Shown in pieces: positions 15,101 to 25,614 of a DNA stretch of 64,000 nucleotides. A model generated the notes under the pieces. That model saw nothing but the letters and a program-made list of their open reading frames with translations, made no database searches and was not told the DNA's origin. Made by a program: the position numbers and the translations under genes. The number at the start of each line of letters is the position of its first letter. The stretch's first letter is position 1. Source of the stretch: Oenanthe sinensis (Eukaryota > Streptophyta > Magnoliopsida > Apiales > Apiaceae); assembly GCA_028671895.1 (NCBI GenBank), contig CM053802.1, forward strand, positions 12,345,631 to 12,409,630. The letters are read 5' to 3'.

Positions 15101-16723
15101 CCTTCCCGCGCCTCTCCGCAATTTTAACAACACTAGTATGAACCCTCATATAAGCCCTAATTCAATTGAATAGGATGGGGGTAATATTTCATCTTTAAAA
15201 TTGAATTTGAAGGAATGTGTGTTGAAAGAGGCTGAAGAAGTAGAAATATTTACCAGAAGCATTGAAGCGTGAAGAAAATTAGAAGAGTAAAGTTGTATAT
15301 GTATATATACCAGAGTATCTTGTGTTCATATATGATATACCCAAACCACAAATGCCTATCATTTTATATTCAAGTATCATTTTATATTCTACAAGACACC
15401 CTATCTTCTATCTGAAAATGCATAACCGCAGATACCCCCAAACCACCAATGCATATCGTGTAATACTCCAGCTAAAAATGTGTATCCAATTCAAGAACTA
15501 TGACCACCCAACTCAAATTCATTATTTTCGTCATTGTAATGTAAAAACTGGCTACATATGTCCTATATGTCCTTGAGGAGAGTTCCATTAAGGGATACGA
15601 TAACATATATATTATGATTAGAGAATTAGGGAGAGTTCACTTAGGTTGTGTTCACTTGGTGAGAATGGAATGAGGAAGGAATGGAATGAAAAATTATAAA
15701 CAAATTTTATGAATAAAGAAGAATGTATGAGTGAAATTGTGAATAAACATGAGGGAGTTTAAATTTGTTATGATGAGGATTGTAGGGAAAATGGTGAAAA
15801 AATGGAATAGAGCATTCCTTTCAAAACATGTGGGTTAGAATTCTAGTTCAAATAGTTTGGAATGGAATGAAGGGAAGAATGAAAATTATAAGCATTTTCC
15901 CTAATCTCACCCAAATAAGAGTATATATTTCATTCCACTCCCCTCATTCCATTCCATCCAAGTGAACACAACCTTATAGTTTCCTTTTACTTTATTATTC
16001 TTTAGATATCGATTACATAAATATCTTTCATTGTGATCGGAGCAAGATTGATCCCTTATGTTGTCTTTGGTTGGAGAGATTGAAATGGAATTGTCTTTGG
16101 TTGGAGAGATTGAAATGGAATGGAATGAGATTTGAACTAATATTGGATGAATTTTCAAAAATTTCATTCTTTCTCCCATTCCATTCCTATTAATCTAGAC
16201 TAAAACCCAAACCCCCCGTTTTGAGATGAGATGGAATGCTCCATTCTCCTTCTTGCTCATTACTCATTTTCTTGCCAATTTTGATCATAGAAATTTTACA
16301 TTCACTAATCCTTTTTCAAATCTCTCATTCTACCTCGATTATTTTCTTCTCTTTTTACTCATTTCATTCCATTCCAATCTCTCCAACCAAACACTAACGT
16401 TATAATAAAATACTTATCTATTTCATCAGTTAGTTACCTGAAGCTTCCACATAGTAATCCGCGAAAATAAGTAGATGATACAATTAGCCTGAATGAAAAA
16501 ATAAATAAATAATAAAAGATAATAAAAATAAATCGATGAATCAATGAGAGAGAGAGAGATGCCTGTTCCGATGAGCTTTGATTTTGATGATTTGGCGAGA
16601 ATGAAGTGAGGGCAAGTTCCAGGAGTGAATCTCAGCCGTTGATAGGATCATATCGTCGTCGTCAGAATGAACGGAGTCGATGCATTCGAGAAGAACCCAT
16701 TCATCCTCTGAAGTCGAGGCCAT
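139..16723 (-). CDS. FBL11: BTB/POZ and leucine-rich-repeat protein, FBL11-like (C-terminus off left edge)
   Basis: Exons from the start: 16723-16563, 16488-16438, 14285-14165, 12152-12017, 11845-11796, 11389-11301, 11210-11120, 10376-10340, 10240-10089, 8087-7538, 6882-6601, 5951-5806, 3580-3242, 1344-1305, 1260-1061, 194-139. About 834 residues are visible; I recall Arabidopsis FBL11 as about 900. Residues about 38-130 form a BTB/POZ fold (motifs WNLPSL, KAHRNRL, YFRGLL, FGVDMLLL). A helical BACK-like part follows, then LRRs from about residue 290 (LDLSGCPQI, INLKGCTSVSD, LSLLGC). The family is thought to be a substrate adaptor for a cullin-RING ubiquitin ligase; function is poorly known. 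I chose the ATG at 16723 because MASTSEDEW precedes the domain directly; an in-frame ATG at 16789 would add 22 residues. Oddities: intron 1 is GC-AG, exon 4 (12152-12017) has no AG acceptor, and exon 1344-1305 joins out of phase. It may be a decaying gene or contain sequence errors. Confidence 0.88.
1962..2080 (-). repeat. Dispersed tRNA-like repeat, degenerate copies in minus orientation
   Basis: Two tandem degenerate copies (about 1962-2005 and 2024-2070) share a run of 'tttgagaatattggggtta' followed by 'gaggttcaaactcg'. Read on the minus strand they match the 3' part of the repeat at 3737-3870, with its Pol III box-B-like 'gttcgagtcc'. They lie in the FBL11 intron between exons 3242 and 1344. 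Confidence 0.5.
2355..2541. mobile_element. hAT-type MITE, copy 1 (TIR CTATGTTACTCAGACTC)
   Basis: The terminal inverted repeats read ctatgttactcagactc on the left and, reversed, ctacgttactcggact on the right. A perfect 8-bp direct repeat 'cttaaaat' flanks the element at 2347-2354 and 2542-2549, the target-site length of hAT transposons. The same TIRs occur at 53132-53570. The interior is rich in 'cggacac'-like words and has no ORF of note. Confidence 0.85.
2820..3000. repeat. GCGCTT-rich repeat remnant
   Basis: A locally GC-rich block with recurrent 'gcgcttcg', 'aagcgc' and 'aagcgtg' words sits inside an otherwise AT-rich FBL11 intron. It resembles remnants common in plant introns. I cannot assign a family. 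Confidence 0.3.
3737..3870 (+). repeat. Dispersed repeat with tRNA-like A/B boxes, copy
   Basis: It starts at 'taagatccaattaagt', runs through 'accttaaggttttaggagaac' and 'tggtatcatatgttaggag', and ends with 'ctcgagttcaagtccctcc' and 'cccccaatatt'. The same order of blocks recurs at 10700-10920, 10966-11092 and 48553-48635. The end resembles a tRNA T-arm (Pol III box B). The 'tggtatcagagc' block also resembles the initiator-tRNA primer site of copia elements, so a SINE or an LTR-derived fragment are both possible. Confidence 0.55.
4616..4866. mobile_element. Stowaway MITE (251 bp)
   Basis: The ends are ctccctccgtccc and gggacggagggag in inverted orientation, with TA target duplications at 4614-4615 and 4867-4868. 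This is the Tc1/mariner-type signature of Stowaway. There is no coding capacity. A mariner element with matching termini lies at 25288-27816 and could in principle mobilise it. Confidence 0.93.
5256..5297 (+). mobile_element. Helitron 3' terminus
   Basis: A short hairpin (ccgtgcctcgcacgg) is followed after about 15 bases by 'aactag' and then t. This is the usual plant Helitron 3' end: a hairpin just upstream of CTRR, inserted before T. I could not fix the matching 5' TC end, so the extent is unknown. Confidence 0.5.
8464..8704. mobile_element. Stowaway MITE (241 bp)
   Basis: Left end ctccttccggccgta, right end gggacggagggag reversed, with TA at 8462-8463 and 8705-8706. It is non-coding and lies in the FBL11 intron between exons 10089 and 8087. 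The left TIR has diverged more than that of the copy at 4616. Confidence 0.88.
10700..11092 (+). repeat. Two adjacent copies of the dispersed tRNA-like repeat
   Basis: The leading block 'ttaagatataatataagatc' occurs twice (about 10710 and 10797). The second leads into a copy ending near 10920. Another copy runs from about 10966 to 11092 and contains 'tggtatcggagctcc'/'tgtatcagagctctgg' and 'tcgagttcgagtccctcct'. The second copy ends less than 30 bases from FBL11 exon 11210-11120 on its donor side. Confidence 0.55.
12435..12955 (+). mobile_element. Probable non-autonomous Helitron
   Basis: The left part reads 'tatactatattataaaaccg', a common plant Helitron 5' end. The right part has a hairpin (cccgtgctttgcgcag) followed by attatatgcttgt, close to a degenerate CTRR-T end. 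The interior is built of imperfect repeats of 'acctattctaattaaaac'. A second hairpin of the same type (ccgtgcaaagcacag) lies just outside at 12211-12226 and may be the end of another copy. Confidence 0.5.
12794..12887. repeat. Exact 47-bp tandem duplication
   Basis: The 47 bases 12794-12840, beginning tctttacaacatattttaat, are repeated without change at 12841-12887. The pair lies inside the probable Helitron and looks recent. Confidence 0.9.
15654..15973. mobile_element. Tourist/Harbinger-type MITE nested in LTR
   Basis: The terminal inverted repeats ggttgtgttcacttgg...ccaagtgaacacaacc are flanked by TTA at 15651-15653 and 15974-15976. A 3-bp TTA duplication is the mark of PIF/Harbinger insertions. 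The repeats extend inward through 'aatggaatga'-rich sequence. No ORF. Confidence 0.85.
16059..16399. mobile_element. Second Tourist/Harbinger-type MITE nested in the same LTR
   Basis: The ends are tgttgtctttggttggagag and, reversed, cgttagtgtttggttggaga, with TTA at 16056-16058 and 16400-16402. The empty site 'gggttataataaatac' is seen in the partner LTR near 14684. A 30-bp tandem duplication at its left end (16061-16090 and 16091-16120) repeats the TIR. Confidence 0.85.
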
Positions 16724-16961
16724 GATACGACACTGGAAAACAACTAAGCGATGAGTAGACTCGCCGGTCAATGTGTTACAAGTAGTCAAAATTTGTGCCA
16801 GTAATTTTCAGTTTTGATTCTCCATTCTGTTCGGAAATTGATTTTGTGCAACAATAAAGTTAACTAGTTTGAGTATGTATACTTGCTCGATGAAATTATG
16901 TTTACTTTTTCTTTTTTTTAGGGTAATGAAATTATGTTTACTTAAAATGAAACAAATTATA

Positions 16962-17420
16962 GGCCCGTTTGTCCAAGCTTATTTTCCGGAAATAAACCCT
17001 TATTTTCGGGAAAAAATAGTTATGTATGTACTTTTTCTGAAAATAAGTAACTTATTTTTATTTTGAAGATAATGTGGCCGTTTGGGGTTCCTTAAACTTA
17101 AAATAAGTAGCTTATTTTATTTTTATTTTTTACATATTTTCATATTTTTTTTAAAGATAAATATTTATTTTAGAATTTTAAAATCAAATATGAACTTAAT
17201 TATTTCCGGAAATAAGAGCTTATTTCCGGAAAGTACATACATCCCTACTTTTTTCCGGAAATAAGGGCTTATTTCCATAAGTAACCGGTTGCCAAACAGG
17301 CCCAATATTTGGTTTTAAAATTCTAAAAAAAATATTTATTTTTAAAAAATATGAAAATATTAAAAAAAAGTATGAAATAAATAACTTATTTTAAGTTTAA
17401 GGAATCCAGACGGCTACTAT
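16962..17420. repeat. Two interleaved inverted-repeat elements (MITE-like)
   Basis: Arm A (16962-17060, ggcccgtttgtccaagctta, tttccggaaataa) pairs with A' (17205-17302, ending ttgccaaacaggcccaa). Arm B (17074-17190, ggccgtttggggttccttaa) pairs with B' (17310-17418, ttaaggaatccagacggct). The order is A-B-A'-B', which simple nesting cannot give. The termini resemble hAT-type MITEs. They lie upstream of FBL11 and carry no gene. Confidence 0.7.
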
Positions 17421-18653
17421 ATACTTTGATTTTTGATCTGATATTTTCATTTTTCATACGTATTTTTCAAATTCTTAATGTATATGTTTTTAAAAAAAAA
17501 TAATTTAGCTTATAGCTTACTTCTAAAATCGGGGGCAAATGAATTTGAAGACAATATTCCTATTTGATATCAACAAAATGTATTATTGTAATTTATTCAT
17601 TATTATATTTTTTTTATGCTAAAATGGTCTATTTTTTTGTATCGGGTCATTTTAAATATTTTTATCTTTAAACTCTGCCAAAAGGGCCACACCGGAAGAA
17701 AGGATACGTATAACGTATATCTCTGTATTCTAACAATCCACGTTGGTAGTAACTTGTAGTTTTCCGTCTTTTTGTTTGGCTCGAGCGGGAATTAGCAGTG
17801 ACGGGTGAGTCCGGTGACCGGGAATCGTGTTTTGGTTCTCTAAAATATAGTAAGATAATGATTACTTAAAATATACTTTTTAGGTAGGATATAGGGAACC
17901 AAAAAATTATTTTACTCCAATGGTATTCTCTATAATTATTTTTTATAATTTAAAAATTAATATTTATTCAATATTTTAAGTAATGTAGTTAAGGAATGGG
18001 ATGATTGGAGTACATATATGTTGAATTGTATAAAAGGAAAGATGATATGCATGTTGCATTGGTTACATAGGTCATCTAAAGAGTGTGACGGTTGGAGTTG
18101 GGTTTTTTTACATGATAACCTAAACATTTTAGTTATGGAGGGATGGTGGTTGGAGATGCTCTTAGGAGATGGGTTAGAAGGAGTTTTTAGTGCTCGGTCA
18201 GTTGAGAACTTGAGATCGAAAAACTAGTTATGTTATACTGGTCTATTTGTAGCGCCAGAAATAAATTCCTGGTCTCAAAAGTGCTCAACCTAAGGAGGTA
18301 GTGCCGGTGGTGCATTCTGCTTTCTCATTCTTAGATCAATGGAGGGCGGCAACCATGAACAAATTGGCTACTGGAGGACTTTGACACTTTATATTGCTCG
18401 GAATACATGGATTAAACCAGCTAGGTGCGTGATTTCTATTAATGTCGACACTGCCGATGTTTGAATATCATTTAGAAATTCAAAATATTTTTCTACAGAT
18501 GGTGCGAGAAGAAGGACATGTTTCAGCAACATATCCATATCATAGACTAGACCACCTCATCTTCTCAACCAAATTTACATTATAAGCCTAACACTAATAA
18601 CTAGTATTACAACTTACCAGCAACATAATCACCACGTGGAATCATGATTTTTG
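17421..18653. other. Spacer between FBL11 and the kinase 3' end
   Basis: AT-rich in its first half. A 69-codon open frame at 18018-18227 has no recognisable motif and I do not call it a gene. No RNA gene or repeat was recognised. The kinase 3'UTR should occupy the right edge. Confidence 0.5.
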
Positions 18654-21616
18654 CTAGAATAACTCAAAATCCAGGTTCTCACCTGTAGCTCCAAGACGAT
18701 TAGCCCCCTTGCCCCGTGAAAGAAATTTTGGAACTACTGTATCATAAGGCTCTGGTACTTCCGGTGGAATTGCACATCGTATCAATGCCCAGTTAAGGCC
18801 TTCAAAGAAGGGGTGCTGCTTAATTTCAGCAGCGCCTCTTGTATAGCCCAAACGATATTCAGGTTCCTTCACCAACAACCCTCTGATGAGATCCCTTGCC
18901 TGGAAACTCACAATAGGGGTGTCTGGAAATTGCAAACCCTGCAATACTACATTAGCTAATGTTTCTTCATTTCCTATACCTTTGAAGGGTGTCTTCCCAT
19001 ATAAAAGCTCGTAAAGAAATATGCCAAACGTCCACCAATCAACAGCACTTCCATGACCTTCTCCTTTAATAATCTCAGGAGCAAGATATTCATGGGTGCC
19101 AACAAAAGAGTTGGATCTAGCCTCAGTTGGTTCAGCCACGAGTACTGGCAATGATCGCATACGGATTGCAAGATCAGTTTTTGCCTTCCTCACTTTCCCA
19201 GAAACAGGTAAAATTCTAGGGCTGAAGCATGAAACTTGACAAGAGGGTTTCATGCAGAAAGGATCTATGCACTTGGATCCTGCACAAGGACCAGATACCC
19301 GCGGAGGTTCTATGACAACAGAAGACGATTTCAGGAGCACAGGGTTTACGGAACATCTAAGAGAAAGGTCAAAATCGGAAAGCATGATGTGCCCATCTTC
19401 TCGAACCAGAATGTTCTCTGGTTTTAAATCTCTGTATACAATGCCAAGCATATGCAAGTATTCAAGGGCAAGGAGGACTTCAGCAACATAAAATCTGCAT
19501 ATGCAAGAGAAGGAATTAGTTTGGGAAGAAACATCGTGCATGCTTCCATCTCCAAAGTAAACAGGAATTTGGCATGTAATATTTGAGTACGAGACATAAG
19601 ATGTATCATATATCCTGGTTAAAAGATCTCACTACTAACTAAAGATATAGAAAGACAAACAAATCATAGCAATTTGATTCCCGTCTGCACATTCATTTAC
19701 CGACAATGTGTTGAACTTAACCAGAATACGATAATATAAAGTTTCATGATATATACTCCTACACGCATTTATGCATAACCCTAGTTTAAAGGGAAAAAGT
19801 AGCATAGATATGCCTTGAAGAGTTCATACCTTGCTGCTTGTTCAGGAAAGTATCTGCAGGGCTGCTTCTGTCGGAGTACATGCAGATCTCCACCCGGACA
19901 ATACTCCAAAACTAGACATGACAGATTATCTGAAATGAATTGTGCATATAATGTAGGTAGAAAAGGATGATCCAGGATTCTCAATATTTCTCTCTCAGTT
20001 TGGGCCCTTGGCATCTTCTTCCTTTTCGCCAAAAACTCATTGTCCATTACCTTTATGGCAAATAGGCAGTTTGTTCCAATCAGTTCAGCAAGATATACGG
20101 TACCAATATCTCCACCACCGAGCTTCTTTAAAAGATTAAAATGTCCCAGTCCTAGAAATCCATACTGCTTCATAACATGCCGGACGGCTTCCCACCTCGA
20201 GACCTTTGACATATGGGGTCTGTTGCCAAAACTAGATCCACTAAGATAGCTCTCCTCACTGAGACTAGTGCTGCTACTGAACTCACCAATGCTACTCTTT
20301 GAGCTCTGAGAAAATTCCCCTTTTTCTCTAGATCTTGAGTTCTTGTTAGTCTTGGAAACAATAGCACGACCATCTAAATTGAAGTTTGTTTTGCTTGCTG
20401 CGTTGTTCATATTGTTAGAGCTGCTTTCAGAATCAAGACATACAGGGCTAGGTGCCGGCAAGCCTTTCTTGGGTTCATTCTTTAGATCTACCAGTGAACA
20501 TTGACATTTCTGGCATACCAATTTGCTTGTCCCGATATCCAAGTCAGAATTACCATCATAATGTGCATTATATGTTGACTTCTGTGTTGGTTTCTTCAAA
20601 GCAAAACTCTTTTTTCTAAAAACTGGTTTAAATGCCCGTGGGACATTTTTCCTTGACTTCCTCAACTTAATGCCGCTTACTTTTTTAGATGAAGAACGAA
20701 CAGTTTGAAACTTGCCTTTTTGTCTTAGCTTTGGTGCAACTTTGGCAGCTAACTTGGTTGATGCAGACATATTCTCATCAACATCCTTAATCAGCTTAGC
20801 AGCAGTTGAGATAATACTACTCTGCTTTGAAAATTTATCATCTGTGCTATGACAAGGAAGAGAAGCAACTGATCTACTAACTTCTTCCTGTACAGGATCT
20901 ACCTTTGCAGCTTCTTTACTAAATTCCACTGATGCAGATACAGCCTCATTTTGCCCAAGTGTAGACACCTTTTTCTTTGTCGTCAATGGAAGAGCAAATC
21001 GAGGAGATAGACGGGCACTGTAATTAGATGATCGTAACTTGGCCTCCTGCAGTCTCTGAGGCCCTTTCTCCCATGAACCTGATGTGCGTACTTCTGGTAG
21101 AAGAGATATTTCAAACCTGCTATCTTTGGCTTCAGATATGGAAAGACCTGAACCACCAGTTTCAACCAAAACAGACCTATACGGGCTGCATGCATTTCCA
21201 CTTTCTGACATTGCAGGAGACCCTGGTGACCTTGATAACCGTTTAATTGATGCCATTTCTGATGCTTGAGAAATGCATAGTCCTCTTAAAGCCTGTTTTA
21301 GAGACACTGGTTCAGAAAACCCAATTCCAGATGTGGATGTACTCACCCTCATTGGTTTTTTCAAATCCCTTTTACTAGGTAGTGCTGAAGGTAATTTATT
21401 GACTGGACTCTCACCCTTCAACGACGTTTTGATGACGATTGCTTCAAATAGCTTATTGATGTCAACTTCTATCGGGCTAACACGGCCTTGTTTTAACATA
21501 GGAAGTTTCTTTGCTTTGCTATGAGCATTGGACTGGCGGATTCCTTGAAAATTTTGATGTGAGTATTGCTCTTCATCTAATTCAACAATCTCACAGGTAC
21601 CAGAAAATGAGCCCAT
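18654..21616 (-). CDS. KIPK: AGC VIII Ser/Thr protein kinase, KIPK-like
   Basis: Two coding exons, 21616-19830 and 19494-18654 (intron donor AG|GTATGA, acceptor GCAG), give 875 residues. It opens with MGSFSGTCEIVE, as I recall for KCBP-interacting protein kinases. It has a long Ser/Lys-rich N-terminal half (about 1-490) and a kinase domain from about residue 492. Visible motifs: the glycine loop GGGDIGTVYLAE, ATP-binding Lys522 in AIKVMD, catalytic YRDLKPEN with Asp618, DFD (636-638) instead of DFG, and APE at 733-735. About 75 extra Cys/Ser/Lys-rich residues lie between DFD and the activation segment. DFD plus this insertion define plant AGC VIII kinases. The protein ends in FELF, an FxxF motif suited to PDK1 docking. 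The family acts in polar growth and auxin-linked signalling; KIPK binds the kinesin KCBP. KIPK1 or KIPK2 orthology is not decided. Confidence 0.94.
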
Positions 21617-23060
21617 TGTTTATGAGAATAAGAGTATAAGATTGACTAATAATTCACATGGACTGATAGAACTACATCTTTCAAAAAGTGTCATCTTCTA
21701 GAACCTTTATGCACGATTTTTTATTGTTACTTTTCCATGCGTACATTTTAGAGATTGGCTGCTTCATACAGATTACAGAATCAAAATTATTTCACTCAAC
21801 TACCCCTTCCAGTTACTTCTCTCGATTCAAATGTATAACTTCTCGACCTGAAATGACCGAGAAACATTAGGTACACTTTCAGTTTCCCTCAGGAAATGCC
21901 AAATAATCTGGAAGTCTTTAAAATGCAAAAACAAGAATTTATTCAAAGCTTTCTCAACCCCACACAAACAAAAATAATGCTAATAAGGATGACTGATACA
22001 TATGACTGTAAACATGCTTCTTATTCCTTCTATGTCCGTACTTCTTTAACTGTTCGACAACTTCAGGAATAGAAAGATAAGCTTTCAAAAAAAGTTCTTA
22101 GTTATCCGATATTTCCAACTATTGGCAGGTAACTTAATGTGAATGCTTCAATGTGAACTACACAAGGAATGTTCATATAATCTAGACATAATTTAAATAA
22201 ACGAATTTCTTACTATGTGACAACAAGTATAGATCTACTCTCTTGGTATCATCTCCTATATATCCACTGATTGTCACCGAAAAACAAAATAGTTTCAGAA
22301 TTCATGAGCACGCATACCTCCTTAATCAATAAACAAGTAAAATCTAACATTATATATAAACTCATTGAAAATGAAATAAAACCAAGTAGGCAAGTGTTAA
22401 ATCATAGTATGTGTCACCTTCACAAGGATCCTTCCTTCCATTTTATTAATAAATCTAAAAGACTAACTTCTATAAATTCTATAATCTAGCAACAAATAAC
22501 CGGTCACATTAGTACAAATCACCAGTTTTACGATACTACAACTCGTCATCACAAATAATGATCAGTATAGGCTAAATTGGTCTGTAATTAAACACACACA
22601 CACACACACTTTTACGCACACATTAAGAGAAGAACAGAAGTAAAAGAGATGACTTTACTTTGTGATGTTCAATTTGAATAGCCTAACAGTAGCAATAAAA
22701 AAATTGAAAAATAATAAAGATTCACAAAAATGCATATAAAAATATTGAGATTAGCTCACACAATATAAAAAGATTATTCACTAAATTAAATCTAAGCGGA
22801 TAAAAATCAAAACTTGATGTCAAAAAGTTCAAACTGAAACAAACAAGAAACACATAGATTCCGACATGAGCATGAGTAGAGCGAGATTTAAACAATAAGT
22901 ACTTACACAAAAAGGATTGAGCTTGAGAGATCTAAAAGTATGTTCGGCGGAGGGAGAAAAAGATTTGTATTATGAAACCCTAACGGTGTTCTGCAAGAAT
23001 AATGTATCTGGAGAGAGAGAGAGAGAGAGATTGGGAAGAGAGGAGAGAGGGTAATGTATA
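21617..23060 (-). promoter_or_regulatory. 5' leader of the kinase gene, probably with a UTR intron
   Basis: A strong donor on the minus strand (TTGT|GTAAGT at 22915-22916) follows a pyrimidine-rich stretch at about 22918-23050, and AG acceptors lie near 21648 just before the ATG. This suggests a 5'UTR exon of about 100 bases and a leader intron of about 1.26 kb. A (GA)10 run at 23011-23030 (CT on the coding strand) and an (AC)9 run at 22591-22609 lie here. There is no coding sequence. Confidence 0.5.
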
Positions 23061-24087
23061 GATACATGCACTTGTATCTATCTATCTTTGCTGTTTCGGT
23101 GCAGTAGTACTTCGTTTGTATTTTGAAACAGGGCCCACATTCAGTGGTATAGTAATGTGTCGCGCGTCAGAACATTGGTAGCCGTAATTTGTTGTTTCTT
23201 TAATTTCTTTTTTATTTCAGATTTTAGTAATTTTCACCCACATGTTCCGGTTAATACTCTCTCTCCGTGCTTGCGTAAAAAAAATTGTTTTAAAATAATT
23301 GTGTGTATCTTTTTTTAATATATTTTTTAATTATTTTTTTAAAATTATCCCTTACTCTTATTTTATATGTTCGACTCTACAAATTATTTTCAAATTTATT
23401 TCATTATTCAAGACATTTATTAGAGATAAACATAAAAACAAATCATATAATTAAATATTTTTTTAATATGTATAAAGATCAAATAAAACGGGATTTTGAG
23501 AATCTTCACCATTATATTCCAAAAGTTAAGTAATACGCAAGTAGTGTTAAGTTAGATTTGAAGTTCAAGTAGTATTAAATTAAAAATTGTATCAATGCCT
23601 CAATTTTTATAATACATAATACCAAATTATTTGAAATTTGATTTTAATAATATTAACAACAAGTTTATAACTTTTTTTGGGATGGATAAGAAGTTTATAA
23701 TTTGATGGCTACTCTTTTCATCATGATACTCTTTTCATCCATGAGATTACAAAACTAGTGGCATCTATTATTCGAATGAAGGGATAAAGAGGTGCGTATA
23801 AAGTCGAGTTAATAATGCTCTTTCATAATTTTGAGTTGGACGACCTTGGATTCTCGATATTTGTTGCAGTCAGTATCGAATGATTGCGTTCATTTAGACA
23901 CTATAGATTTGATAAAAATAAATTATATCCTCGTAAATAAGTGTATTATATAACTTAATATTTTTCAAATATATAAAATAAAACAAATTATTAGTTCAAG
24001 ATTAAAAAAAACATTCATTCCCTTAGAAGAAGTTCAACAGATTACTTATTTAATATCCTAAATTAAAATATAGGTAATGTCATAAGA

Positions 24088-24890
24088 GAATGTCCAGTAG
24101 TTGTGCTAAAATAGATAGAGTTATTACTATATTTTAGCACAAAAAATCACTGAGAAAAGTCTTTGGCCGAAGCCAAATAGATAGAGTTATTACTATAATT
24201 TAGCACCAAAAAATAATTTATTGTGTTAAAATAGCATCATGTCTCAAATGCATTGTTCTAAATCTTGTTCCAAATTGATAAAAGTGGCATTGAATATGAG
24301 CTCATTTGGCTAAACTTAAAATTGTGATTTATGACTTAAATTAGCTTAACGTGATAAGCCGGAAGCTTAAAATGTATGTTTGGGTAATTTTAATTTATGA
24401 GTGACTTATGAGTTTTTAAAAATATAATAATAAAAATAAAAGTCGCTTATGAATAATTTATTACATATGAATAACTTTTATCAAAATAGAAAAAAAAACA
24501 AGTCACTAAAAAAGTACATAATACTAAATTCTGGTTTTAAGTCAGTTTCTGACTTATTTTTTACTTTAAATCGATTTTTGAATTATTACACAAACAGACT
24601 TTTTCAGCTTAAAGTCATAAACAACTTTAAGCCCGGCTTAAAGTTGTTTGCCAAACAGGTTCTATATTAGGTAGAAAATTGAGATCCCTCCTTAATTCAT
24701 TTTCCTCCCTTTTTCACTTTTTGATGAGGTGTCAATTGTAACTTCATCTTTTTTTTTCTATATATATAACAAATTATAGTATTGTGCTATTTTAGCACAA
24801 TATTTAGCACACCATTGTAGTAAAAAAATTTAGTTTTTGTTCTATAATATAGATATAGAACAAGATATAGCATGTCATTGGACTTACCCT
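24088..24890. mobile_element. Tourist-like element with a nested hAT-like MITE
   Basis: The outer ends agagaatgtccagtagttgt and (reversed) agggtaagtccaatgacatg resemble each other. An internal direct repeat 'tagatagagttattactata' occurs at about 24112 and 24179. Inside, 24296-24664 is a second inverted-repeat unit (tcatttggctaaacttaaa ... gtttgccaaacaggttc). No transposase. Exact borders are uncertain. Confidence 0.5.
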
Positions 24891-25614
24891 AAAAAATGAC
24901 ACTCCAACAGTATCCTAGTGGTTACTTAAAACACTAGTAAATGCATCTCATTACCTATTTTTAGGTAACAACTAAGCATTACATATTTCATTTCCATGCA
25001 TTAAACAATATTTTTCCTCCATTTTTCTTCATTTTTTCTCTTTTTTTCTTTTCCCCATTAGTCATTACATATTTCATTTCTATGAATTAAATAATCATTC
25101 TCCTCCATTTTTTTTCATCTTTCTTTTTCTTTTCCCTCATTTTTAATAATAATTAGATTCATATTTATTACTATTATAACAATAAATAATAAATATAGAT
25201 ATTATTATTGAAGTTCACATGTCTAGTAATTACCTAAATTACTAAGACTCATTACGAGTATTTTATAATATTTATTTATAAGTACTACTCCCTCTGTGCC
25301 TAAATATTTTTCCCATTTGGACAAAAGCACAAGTTTTAAGAAGAAGTATAAACAATGCTTGCTAATGATTGACTGAGAGCAGTTTAAGTTTACATCTCTG
25401 GATTTTAGAGGGAAAAGCACACTTACTTTCCCCCTAAAAACAAAAAATATTACAAACAGTGGAGGGAAAATGACTACTTAGCTGCACTACAAAGTGGATT
25501 ACAAATTTCCCCCTAAAAACAGATTACAAACATATTACAATCAGATTAAAACACAAGAGCTTACAAAAAGTTCAAAAAAAAAATTCCATCATTGCTTGAC
25601 ATCTCTATTCAGAC

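Larger units (their letters stand above)
14463..16428 (+). mobile_element. TRIM-like miniature LTR retroelement, right LTR split by two MITEs
   Basis: The left LTR (about 14463-14711) begins tgttgacatataac and ends acttctccatca. It is followed at once by tggtatcagagcct, the usual primer site matching initiator tRNA-Met. A related right LTR starts near 15580 and ends ataaaatac...tttcatca at 16428. It is interrupted by two Harbinger-like MITEs (15654-15973, 16059-16399); removing them restores colinearity with the left LTR. The internal part (about 14712-15580) has no gag or pol, hence TRIM-like. The element ends 9 bases from the FBL11 exon that stops at 16438. A clear 5-bp target duplication was not found. 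Confidence 0.65.

Noticed and set aside
16724..16789. Upstream in-frame ATG extending FBL11 by 22 residues
   Set aside because: The extension is not conserved as far as I recall, and the internal MASTSEDEW start fits the family.
18018..18227. 69-codon plus ORF between FBL11 and the kinase
   Set aside because: No motif, no splice context, AT-rich neighbourhood; chance ORF.
23253..23560. Degenerate Stowaway-like pair (ctctctctccgtgcttgcg ... acgcaagtag)
   Set aside because: Only about eight bases match between the ends and the flanks are unclear.
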